From assembly GCA_002344205.1 (NCBI GenBank), contig DDSZ01000039.1:126281-190280 (forward strand): 64,000 nt of DNA, read 5' to 3'. Below the pieces are notes generated by a model. That model had not been told where the DNA came from and ran no database searches. It saw only the letters and a program-made list of their open reading frames with translations. The position numbers were made by a program, and so were the translations under genes. How positions within the stretch are numbered: position 1 is the first letter of the stretch; each line of letters begins with the position of its first letter. Source of the stretch: Opitutaceae bacterium UBA2377. GTDB taxonomy: Bacteria > Verrucomicrobiota > Verrucomicrobiia > Opitutales > Opitutaceae. Positions 57,443 through 64,000 of the stretch are shown one piece after another.

Positions 57443-57976
57443 TCAGGCCTCCAGCTCCTTGATGTCGGTGCCGCCCGCTTTTTCCAGCAGGGCCCGGGTG
57501 TTGGTGGCGTTGAAACGCGGGTCACGGCTCTCGATCACGATGAAGAACTGGTCATCCATGCCGCGCACGATCTGGTCGTGCTTCAGCACGGCATGATAAT
57601 GCTTGGGCAGGCCGTTGAGGAAAAACATGCCGCCGATCGTCGCAAAGGCGGTGAAAAGAATCGTCAGCTCATACGCGACGGGAAAGGCGAACATCGGGCT
57701 GAAGTAGGGCTTGCCACCCACGATCAGCGGATAATCCACCGCGCCGGTCCACCAGATGAGCGACATGCCGGTGATAAATCCGGTGATGCCGCCGGCCAGC
57801 GAGAACCGCGGCACGATGGAGCGTTTGACTCCCATGGCCTTGTCGAGGCCGTGCACCGGAAACGGGGTGATGCAATCCCAGTGTTTGAAGCCGGCGTCGC
57901 GCACCTGCTGCGCCGCCTGGTAAAGGCCGGCGGCGGTGTCGAAGGTGGCGATCAGGCCGTATGATTGGGCGGACAT
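57443..57976 (-). CDS. actD: Alternative complex III subunit ActD (DUF3341)
   Basis: A 177-residue protein with a cytoplasmic N-domain and two membrane helices. The N-terminal ferredoxin-like fold has 'YGLIATFDTAAGLYQAAQQV' and 'HWDCITPFPVHGLDKAMG', the latter the family signature (P-F-P-V-H-G-x-D). The helices are 'AGGITGFITGMSLIWWTGAV' and 'VAYELTILFTAFATIGGMFF'. In ActD the helices lie next to ActC/ActF. The gene is between actC and actE, the standard order for this complex. Confidence 0.94.
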   Translation of the reverse strand: MSAQSYGLIATFDTAAGLYQAAQQVRDAGFKHWDCITPFPVHGLDKAMGVKRSIVPRFSLAGGITGFITGMSLIWWTGAVDYPLIVGGKPYFSPMFAFPVAYELTILFTAFATIGGMFFLNGLPKHYHAVLKHDQIVRGMDDQFFIVIESRDPRFNATNTRALLEKAGGTDIKELEA

Positions 57977-57988
57977 GGTCGGATCGGA

Positions 57989-59416
57989 TTAGTGGTGGTC
58001 GTGACCGGCATGGACGTCGGCCTGCGGGGTCACCGCCTTGAGCTCCGCCATCGGCATGATGGGCAGGAACCGGATGAAGAGGAGGAAGAGCACCGAGAAG
58101 ACGCCGAAGGTGCCGAAGAAGGTGAAAATCTCCACGATGGAGGGGCTGTAGTAGCCCCAACTGGAGGGCAGGAAGTCGCGGGCGAGCGAGGTGACGATGA
58201 TCACGAAACGCTCGAACCACATGCCGACGTTGACGAAGATCGAGAGGATCCACACGAAAGCCGTGTTCTGGCGGACCTTCTTGAACCAGAAGAACTGCGG
58301 CGTGATCACGTTGCAGGCGATCATGATCCAGTAGGCCCAGGCGTAGTGACCGAAGGCGCGGTTGATGAACGCGAAGCCTTCATACGGATTCGCGCCATAC
58401 CACGCGATGAAGAACTCCATCGCGTAGGCGTAGCCCACGATGGTGCCCGTCGCGAGGGTGATCTTGCACATGCAGTCGATGTGATACTGCGTGATGAGGT
58501 CCTCGAGCTTGTAGATCGCCCGCAGCGGCAGCATGAGCGTGAGCACCATGCCGAAGCCGGAGAAAATGGCGCCGGCGACGAAATACGGCGGGAAGATGGT
58601 CGTATGCCAGCCGGGCAGGAGCGACACCGCGAAATCGAAGGACACGATGGTGTGCACGGAGAGCACGAGCGGCGTGCTGACGCCGGCCAAAATCAGGTAG
58701 GCCATCTCGTAGTTGCTCCAGTGACGGTTGGAACCGCGCCAGCCGAGGGCGAACAGGCCGTAAAGGAAGGAACGCAGCTTGTTGCCCGCCGCATAGAAAC
58801 GGTCGCGCAGCACGGCCAGGTCGGGGATGAGGCCGACGTACCAGAAGAGCACCGAGACCGTGCCGTAGGTCGAAACCGCAAACACGTCCCACTCCAGCGG
58901 CGAACGGAAATTCTGCCAGATCACGTTGGAGTTGGGGATCGGGAAAAGATACCACGCATACCAGACGCGACCGACGTGGAAGACCGGGAAGATCGCGGCG
59001 CAAACCACCGCGAAGATGGTCATCGCCTCGGCCGCGCGGTTGATGGAGGTGCGCCACTTCTGGCGCAGCAGGCAAAGGATCGCCGAGATCAGCGTGCCGG
59101 CGTGGCCGATGCCGATCCAGAACACGAAGTTGACGATGTCCCAGGCCCAGTTGACCGGGTTGGCATGACCCCAGACACCGACACCGGTGGCCACGAGGTA
59201 GGTGATGCCGGCCACCGTGAACGAGGCGACAAAGCAGGCCACAATGAAGCAAACCCACCACCAGGTGGGGGTCTTGCCCTCGATGATGCTGCAGATCTTT
59301 TCCGTGATCCACGCGAAGCTGCGGTTGTTCTCCACGAGCGTCGCCCGCGGGAGGACCGCCGGCTTGACTTCCTGGAGGATCGCCGGGGCGGAGTGGGCTG
59401 AGTCAGCGTGAGCCAT
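57989..59416 (-). CDS. actC: Alternative complex III subunit ActC, NrfD-type quinol-binding protein
   Basis: A 475-residue, ten-helix membrane protein of the PsrC/NrfD family. Conserved pieces include '[20 protein letters not shown]' (helix with the quinol-site His), '[20 protein letters not shown]' and '[20 protein letters not shown]'. It oxidises menaquinol at the periplasmic side and passes electrons to the ActB Fe-S chain. The C-terminal '[13 protein letters not shown]' is a His-rich tail. Its ATG shares one base with the actB stop (TAATG), so translation is coupled. Confidence 0.95.
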   Translation of the reverse strand: MAHADSAHSAPAILQEVKPAVLPRATLVENNRSFAWITEKICSIIEGKTPTWWWVCFIVACFVASFTVAGITYLVATGVGVWGHANPVNWAWDIVNFVFWIGIGHAGTLISAILCLLRQKWRTSINRAAEAMTIFAVVCAAIFPVFHVGRVWYAWYLFPIPNSNVIWQNFRSPLEWDVFAVSTYGTVSVLFWYVGLIPDLAVLRDRFYAAGNKLRSFLYGLFALGWRGSNRHWSNYEMAYLILAGVSTPLVLSVHTIVSFDFAVSLLPGWHTTIFPPYFVAGAIFSGFGMVLTLMLPLRAIYKLEDLITQYHIDCMCKITLATGTIVGYAYAMEFFIAWYGANPYEGFAFINRAFGHYAWAYWIMIACNVITPQFFWFKKVRQNTAFVWILSIFVNVGMWFERFVIIVTSLARDFLPSSWGYYSPSIVEIFTFFGTFGVFSVLFLLFIRFLPIMPMAELKAVTPQADVHAGHDHH

Positions 59417-62400
59417 TAGCTTTGCCCTCCCGTGCGCAGGTCGCCTTTGAGGCTGGAGTGGTCATGGGAACCCTTGTCCTTCCCGTTTTTCAGGGCGGGC
59501 GGATAGTTCTTGTTTTTGTATTCCACGCGGCTGAGCGGCAGCTTGTTGTAATCCGGCATGTTCGGGTTCGGATTGCGCAACCGCCCGAGGTAGGTGGTGC
59601 GCGGACGGATGTTCAGATAGCCGAGCAACTGGTAGTCGTGCTCACGGGCCTTGGCCTGCGAGACCGCACTCTGCTTGTCGAGGAGATCGCCGAAGACAAT
59701 GGCCTCCACGGGGCAGACCTGCTGGCAGGCCGTCTTGATGGTGCCATCCGGCACGGAGACATCGCCCGGGTTGCCGGCCTTCGCCATGGCAACCTTGTGC
59801 TGGATCTTGCCGTTCTGGATGCGCTGCACGCAGTAGGTGCACTTCTCCATCACGCCGCGCATGCGGACCGAGACTTCGGGATTCTTCACGAGCTTGACCA
59901 GCTCGGGCATGCCCTGGGGACCGAGCGGCCCGAGGTAAAGGCTGTCGAGCTGGCGGTCGTTGTAGTCGAAGAAATTGAAACGGCGCACCTTGTAGGGACA
60001 GTTGTTGGCGCAATAACGGGTGCCGATGCAGCGGTTGTAGGCCATCACGTTGAGGCCTTCGTCATCGTGCACGGTCGCATTCACCGGGCACACGGTCTCG
60101 CACGGGGCCAGCTCGCAATGCATGCAGCCGACCGGCTGGAGCGAAACCTGCGGGTCTTCCGGCAGCTCGCGGTTGCCTTCACCGCCAAACGCGGCGGCGT
60201 CGGCCTTGCCATCGGAGTAGTAACGATCGAGCCGGATCCAGTGCATCTCACGGCCGCGCAGGACCTGATCCTTGCCGACGATGGGGATGTTGTTCTCGGC
60301 CTGACAGGCAACGACGCAGGCGTTGCAGCCGATGCAGGTGTTGAGATCGATCGACATGCCCCACTGGTGGGTGCCGGTGAAATCCGGGGTCTCGTAAAGC
60401 GACTGGCCGCGCGGGGTCAGCAAAGCACGGTTGGCGGTGAGCGCCGCCCGCTCGTCGCGGGGCAGATCGGCCTCGGCCTTCGGCCCGGCCTCGCCGTAGA
60501 TGGCGGGTGAATGCGACTCGGTGCCGATGTCATGCACGAAGCCCGGATTCTTCCGGTATTCATCCAGGTTGGCTTCGCGGACAATGTCGCGGCCTTCCAT
60601 CGACCAGTGCTCCTGGGTGTTGGCCAAGGCGCGGCGTTCGCCCGTGAGGGCGATTTTTGCGCCGGTGGCGATGGCCGGTGCCGCCGAGGTGAGAGCACCG
60701 TAGGCATTGAAGCCGGCGCCCTGCCCCACCCGCCCGGTCTGCTCGCGGCCATAGCCCAGCGGGAGGACGATGGTGTAGTCGGAAAGCCCCGGTTGGATGT
60801 GGATCGGTCCGCGCACCATGCGCCCGTTGACAGTGACCTCACCGACATGGGCCATCTCCTGGCCGCGCACGAATTCGGCTTCCTCCACCCGGGCGACCTG
60901 TAGCAGCGACCCTTTCGGGGCGATGTTCAACTCCTTGCCGAGCTTGGGGCTGACGAGAATCGCATTATCCCAGGAAATCTTGGTGATGGGATCGGGGCAC
61001 TCTTGCAGCCAACCGTTGTTGGCGAACCGGCCGTCGTCCATCTTGTGGTCGGTGACAAAGCGAACCTCCAGATTGTCTTTGCCAAAGGCGCCGGCAACCG
61101 AAGCACCGGCAAGCAGGGCGGCCGCACTGCCTTGGTTGAAGGCCACCGCGACCGCCTGATGAGCGGAGCCTTCGAGCAGGCCGTCATGCAGAAACTTGCG
61201 GAACGCCTGCTGGGCGTCCCCGCCGGCCAAGGCCGTGATGGTGTTGAAAACCAGCGTGTAGGGATCGGCATTTGCCTCGCCCGCGATCCGCGCCAGCACC
61301 TCAAGCTCCGTGAGACCCTTGAAAAGGGGCAGGATCATGGGTTGCACCGGGACGACCGTGCCGTCCGACGCGCGGGCGTCGCCCCAAGATTCGAGATAGT
61401 GGGTCGCCGCCAGATGAACCCCCGCCGCGGCCGATGTCTCGTCCACGTAGTAACCATGGCGAATGACCTCGGGCACCGATTTTTGCAGGGCAACCCAATC
61501 GAGATCGGCCGGCGCGTTGTAAGCCGGATTGCCGCCGAGCACAACCAAGGTCTTGACGCTGCCGGCCTTGATGGCGGCGGCCAAATCCTGGATCGTCGAA
61601 GCTGTCGCGGGCTCCGCCGCCACGAAGTCCACCGTCCGGCCGATATTGCCGAGCGCGGCGTTGAGCTGGTAAGCGAGCACGTGCACCTCGGCGGGCAGAT
61701 GGGCGCCGGCGACGATGAGACATTCGCCGCGGTGGTCCTGCAAATCGGCGGCACAGGCGTCCACCCATTGCGGATTGATCGTGAGGCCGGCAGCCAGGCG
61801 GGCGGCCTCGGCCGACGGCGCCAGTTTCTGCGCCAAGGCCGCGGCCAACGCCACCATGTGGCTGCTCGCGAGCCGCAGCCGGTGATCGGCCATGCTGCCC
61901 GTCAGGGTGAATCCGCTCTCCGCCACATACAGGCGGTTCATCGGATCGTCCTTCTTCAGGACCTTCCGGCCCTTGGCAAAATCGCGCGCATGCCGCAGAT
62001 TCGTGCCGGCGGCGTTGAGGAAGTCGGCATCGAGCGCGACGATCCGCTTGGCCTTGGCAAAATGATACTGCGGGGCGACGTCCCGGCCAAAGGCGGCGCG
62101 GGCGGCGGCCGGCGGCGGATTGTCCTGCACGGGCTCGTATTCGGCCCAAATCGCCCGCGGGAAGCGCTGCTTCAAACCGGCCTGCAAGCGGGCGCGCGTC
62201 GGCGAGCCCGATTCCTCCGCGAGGAAGGCCAGCCCGGCGCCGTTGGTCGCGCTGTAGCCGGAACTGATCTTGGCCAGCAAATCGTTGACCACGGCCGGCG
62301 TGATGACCGCGCCGCCACGGGTATGGGCGGTCGCCCGATCCGGATCGTAAAGATCAAGCACGGAGGCCTGGGCCAGCAACGAACTCGCGCCGCCATGCGG

Positions 62401-62793
62401 GGCGTAGGTGGGATTTCCCTCCAGCTTGGTCGGACGGCCCTGATGGGTCTCGGCCAAAAGCGGGATCGCCGATTTGCGCAGCGGCATCGCCGTGGCAAAA
62501 TACAGCGGCAGGCCCGGGATGACGCCCTCCACGGATTTGCCGTAGGGCAGGATGTGCGCCTCGGGCCGGCGGCAACCCGCCAAACCGATGCCGCCCAGCG
62601 CAAACGAGGCGGCCATGATCTTCATGAAGTGGCGGCGGTCCACCCCTTCAAGGTTGGAGGCGCCCTCGGGAAACTCGCGGGACAACTGCTCCTTGAAGCC
62701 CGGCGTCTCGGTCAACTCGCCGAGGCTGCGCCAGTAGCGCGGGCCGTTCAACTCGCGTTCAGAAGGAGCGGGATGGTGAAATTTGCGTTTCAT
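59416..62793 (-). CDS. actB: Alternative complex III subunit ActB, molybdopterin-oxidoreductase-like Fe-S protein
   Basis: A 1125-residue fused protein. The N-terminus carries a Tat signal near residue 51-74 ([20 protein letters not shown]) ending at Cys74 in 'LAGC', a lipobox. About 75-800 resembles the molybdopterin-oxidoreductase fold but without an obvious cofactor-binding Cys set, as in other ActB proteins. The C-terminal part is ferredoxin-like, with Cys clusters in '[20 protein letters not shown]', '[19 protein letters not shown]', '[20 protein letters not shown]' and 'KCTYCVQRI', '[15 protein letters not shown]'. This gives three 4Fe-4S and one 3Fe-4S type sites in the family. The ATG at 62793 shares one base with the actA stop. 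Confidence 0.95.
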   Translation of the reverse strand: MKRKFHHPAPSERELNGPRYWRSLGELTETPGFKEQLSREFPEGASNLEGVDRRHFMKIMAASFALGGIGLAGCRRPEAHILPYGKSVEGVIPGLPLYFATAMPLRKSAIPLLAETHQGRPTKLEGNPTYAPHGGASSLLAQASVLDLYDPDRATAHTRGGAVITPAVVNDLLAKISSGYSATNGAGLAFLAEESGSPTRARLQAGLKQRFPRAIWAEYEPVQDNPPPAAARAAFGRDVAPQYHFAKAKRIVALDADFLNAAGTNLRHARDFAKGRKVLKKDDPMNRLYVAESGFTLTGSMADHRLRLASSHMVALAAALAQKLAPSAEAARLAAGLTINPQWVDACAADLQDHRGECLIVAGAHLPAEVHVLAYQLNAALGNIGRTVDFVAAEPATASTIQDLAAAIKAGSVKTLVVLGGNPAYNAPADLDWVALQKSVPEVIRHGYYVDETSAAAGVHLAATHYLESWGDARASDGTVVPVQPMILPLFKGLTELEVLARIAGEANADPYTLVFNTITALAGGDAQQAFRKFLHDGLLEGSAHQAVAVAFNQGSAAALLAGASVAGAFGKDNLEVRFVTDHKMDDGRFANNGWLQECPDPITKISWDNAILVSPKLGKELNIAPKGSLLQVARVEEAEFVRGQEMAHVGEVTVNGRMVRGPIHIQPGLSDYTIVLPLGYGREQTGRVGQGAGFNAYGALTSAAPAIATGAKIALTGERRALANTQEHWSMEGRDIVREANLDEYRKNPGFVHDIGTESHSPAIYGEAGPKAEADLPRDERAALTANRALLTPRGQSLYETPDFTGTHQWGMSIDLNTCIGCNACVVACQAENNIPIVGKDQVLRGREMHWIRLDRYYSDGKADAAAFGGEGNRELPEDPQVSLQPVGCMHCELAPCETVCPVNATVHDDEGLNVMAYNRCIGTRYCANNCPYKVRRFNFFDYNDRQLDSLYLGPLGPQGMPELVKLVKNPEVSVRMRGVMEKCTYCVQRIQNGKIQHKVAMAKAGNPGDVSVPDGTIKTACQQVCPVEAIVFGDLLDKQSAVSQAKAREHDYQLLGYLNIRPRTTYLGRLRNPNPNMPDYNKLPLSRVEYKNKNYPPALKNGKDKGSHDHSSLKGDLRTGGQS

Positions 62794-63446
62794 CAGCGGT
62801 GGCAACCCGAGCAGCTTTGCGGGGGCTTGATGTTCCAGTCGTGGACAAACTTGATGCCGGCCTCGACGCCGGACTTCTCCGCGATGGTCGGGGAGTTGAG
62901 ATTGTAGATGTCGCCGGGCTCGCGGACGCGGGTCTCGGGGTTGCGGTGACAGTCGAGACACCAGCCCATGCTCAGCGGCTGGGTGTGCGTAACGACTTCC
63001 ATCTCGTTGATCTTGCCGTGACACTCGACGCAGCTCACCCCGCGATTCACGTGCACGGCGTGGTTGAAGTAGGCGTGGTCGGGCAGTTGGTGGATTTTCA
63101 CCCAGGGCAGCGGATCGCCGGTTTCATAGCTCTGGCGGACCGCCGCCAGCAGGGGGCTGTCCACCTTCACCTGGTTGTGGCAATTCATGCAGGTCTGCGC
63201 GGTGGGCACATTGGCATGACCGGACTTGTCCACGTTCGAATGGCAGTAGCGGCAATCCAGGCCGAGCTGGCCGGCGTGCAGGGCATGGCTGAAGGGCACC
63301 GGCTGCACCGGCGCGTAGCCCACGCGGGTGTATTTCGGCGTCATGTAGTAGGTGACGCCCGCCGTGGCGATGCCGCCGAAGACAAACAGGAAGACAATGA
63401 TCTGGAGCGGCAGTTTGTTGGCCGACTTCGGGAAGAGTTTCGACAT
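62793..63446 (-). CDS. actA: Alternative complex III subunit ActA, pentahaem cytochrome c
   Basis: A 217-residue cytochrome with one N-terminal membrane helix (LPLQIIVFLFVFGGIATAGV) and five Cys-x2-Cys-His haem sites: CRYCH, CMNCH, CVECH, CLDCH and CSGCH. Additional His residues (for example in 'PFSHALHAGQLG' and 'HAYFNHAVHVNRG') supply axial ligands. In the complex the haems accept electrons from ActB and lead to ActE. It is the first structural gene of the act operon; its TGA overlaps the actB ATG. A small exported protein gene precedes it by 26 bases. Confidence 0.95.
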   Translation of the reverse strand: MSKLFPKSANKLPLQIIVFLFVFGGIATAGVTYYMTPKYTRVGYAPVQPVPFSHALHAGQLGLDCRYCHSNVDKSGHANVPTAQTCMNCHNQVKVDSPLLAAVRQSYETGDPLPWVKIHQLPDHAYFNHAVHVNRGVSCVECHGKINEMEVVTHTQPLSMGWCLDCHRNPETRVREPGDIYNLNSPTIAEKSGVEAGIKFVHDWNIKPPQSCSGCHR

Positions 63447-63472
63447 GGTCCGGTGCTTTGGCGGGGACTGGT

Positions 63473-63661
63473 TCAGATCATGCCTTCACGGCGCGCAATG
63501 GCACGCGTGTCGGGCTGGACCTTGATCGTCTGGGGTGCGGAAACAGAACCGCCGGCGGGGACCGCCGGCTGTTTGGCCAGAAGCTTGGGCGCAAGCCCGG
63601 CGGTGGCGACGAGCCCGACCAATTTGGTCAGGAATTGTTTTCGCGATGGATTGTTGCTCAC
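63473..63661 (-). CDS. Small exported protein upstream of actA
   Basis: A 62-residue frame starting at GTG (63661) with 'VSNNPSRKQFLTKLVGLVAT', which looks like a Tat-type signal (S-R-K-x-F-L) and hydrophobic stretch, followed by 'PKLLAKQPAVPAGGSVSAPQ' and a short charged end. An in-frame ATG at 63715 would add 18 residues without any sign of coding. Only 26 bases separate it from actA, so it is probably the first gene of the act operon. It carries no Cys and no haem motif. Function unknown; the small size makes the coding call moderate. Confidence 0.6.
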   Translation of the reverse strand: MSNNPSRKQFLTKLVGLVATAGLAPKLLAKQPAVPAGGSVSAPQTIKVQPDTRAIARREGMI

Positions 63662-63833
63662 AGGTCGTTGGTGGTCTGCAAAATCAGCACCTAACGAAGG
63701 CGGCGGCATTTCCAAAGTAAACTAAATTTTCGCGCCCGAATTTGTTTTGCGGAAATCATTAGCATCGGCAGCCGCCAAAACGGTTTTGCCTAATCCCTAG
63801 CGGCTTGCAGACCCCGGCCGTCCGGCCGCCAAG

Positions 63834-64000
63834 TCAGACGAAGAGTCCGTCCCGCATCGGCTTCACCGAGTCGCAACGGTTCGCAATCTCGGGGTTGTGC
63901 GTCACCAAAATCACCGCCTGACCGTTCTCCTTGGCCAGCCGGGTGAGCAGGTCGAACACCATCGTGGAGTTTTTGACGTCCAGGTTGCCCGTCGGCTCGT
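63834..64000 (-). CDS. ABC transporter ATP-binding protein, LolD type (C-terminal part, runs off the right edge)
   Basis: The last 55 codons of an ATPase enter the window from the right. The visible 'EPTGNLDVKNSTMVFDLLTR' holds the Walker B Glu and D-loop, and 'AVILVTHNPEIANRCDSVKP' the switch His. The end 'MRDGLFV' is typical of LolD/MacB-type ATPases that power lipoprotein release or MacB-like export. The Walker A part lies outside the window. It is upstream of the act operon on the same strand, with about 170 bases between, so the two are probably separate units. Confidence 0.85.
   Translation of the reverse strand, partial: EPTGNLDVKNSTMVFDLLTRLAKENGQAVILVTHNPEIANRCDSVKPMRDGLFV

Noticed and set aside
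61003..62907. A 634-codon open frame on the plus strand
   Set aside because: Antisense to actB; no recognisable domain.
62794..63024. Extended start of ActB
   Set aside because: The upstream 77 codons lie in another frame of actA and precede no signal; the ATG overlapping the actA stop gives the expected N-terminus.

Overview
The window is a GC-rich, gene-dense bacterial chromosome segment. Several traits point to a Gram-negative member of the Verrucomicrobiota, most likely an Opitutaceae-like organism: a heptose epimerase for LPS, a complete alternative complex III cluster, an unusual cbb3-like module, sigma-54, menaquinone-type methyltransferase, and several families of small palindromic repeats. 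The taxonomic assignment is inference. No phage, transposase, plasmid or CRISPR features were seen, and no gene-free stretch exceeds about 200 bases.

Left part (1-19.5 kb): a partial secreted protein, an orphan acyl carrier protein/ketosynthase pair, tRNA-Phe with its terminator, mannose-1-phosphate guanylyltransferase and a sugar-nucleotide epimerase. Next come a sugar-catabolic group (GH78 alpha-L-rhamnosidase and two Gfo/Idh/MocA oxidoreductases), an MDR reductase, an RluE-type pseudouridine synthase, a nitroreductase, two sugar ABC permeases, an Old Yellow Enzyme, and an operon of a membrane-anchored protein, MurJ and a bile-acid-symporter-family protein.

Middle (19.5-41 kb): mostly housekeeping. 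It holds prenyl synthase, the gap-pgk-tpiA glycolytic operon, a GH13 debranching-type enzyme, mnmA, dgt, ogt, the threonine-to-glycine pair tdh-kbl with cdd, hisS, an HU-family protein with a recognisable promoter and terminator, ubiE/menG, an A-type Fe-S carrier, a Ser/Thr kinase next to rpoN, tsaD, an S41 protease, a MidA-type methyltransferase and rpmB.

Right part (41-64 kb): a hybrid histidine kinase, the fabG-acpP-fabF fatty-acid genes with a strong hairpin between acpP and fabF, a CysJ-like reductase, rluB-type synthase, an SH3-like exported protein, folD, a receiver-kinase, proC and hldD. From 63.7 kb back to 52.5 kb on the minus strand runs a respiratory operon. It encodes a small exported protein, ActA-B-C-D-E-F (alternative complex III), a small membrane protein, a CcoN-like protein, a CcoO-like monohaem cytochrome and another cytochrome c, and it ends in a clean terminator. 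A partial LolD-type ATPase lies at the right edge.

The most unusual item is the CcoN-like subunit. It is full length but lacks the histidines that bind CuB and the low-spin haem in true cbb3 oxidases, so it should not be annotated as a functional terminal oxidase. A second theme is small palindromic repeats, two of which lie in frame inside essential-type genes (the prenyl synthase and mnmA) and lengthen the proteins by about 20 and 17 residues.
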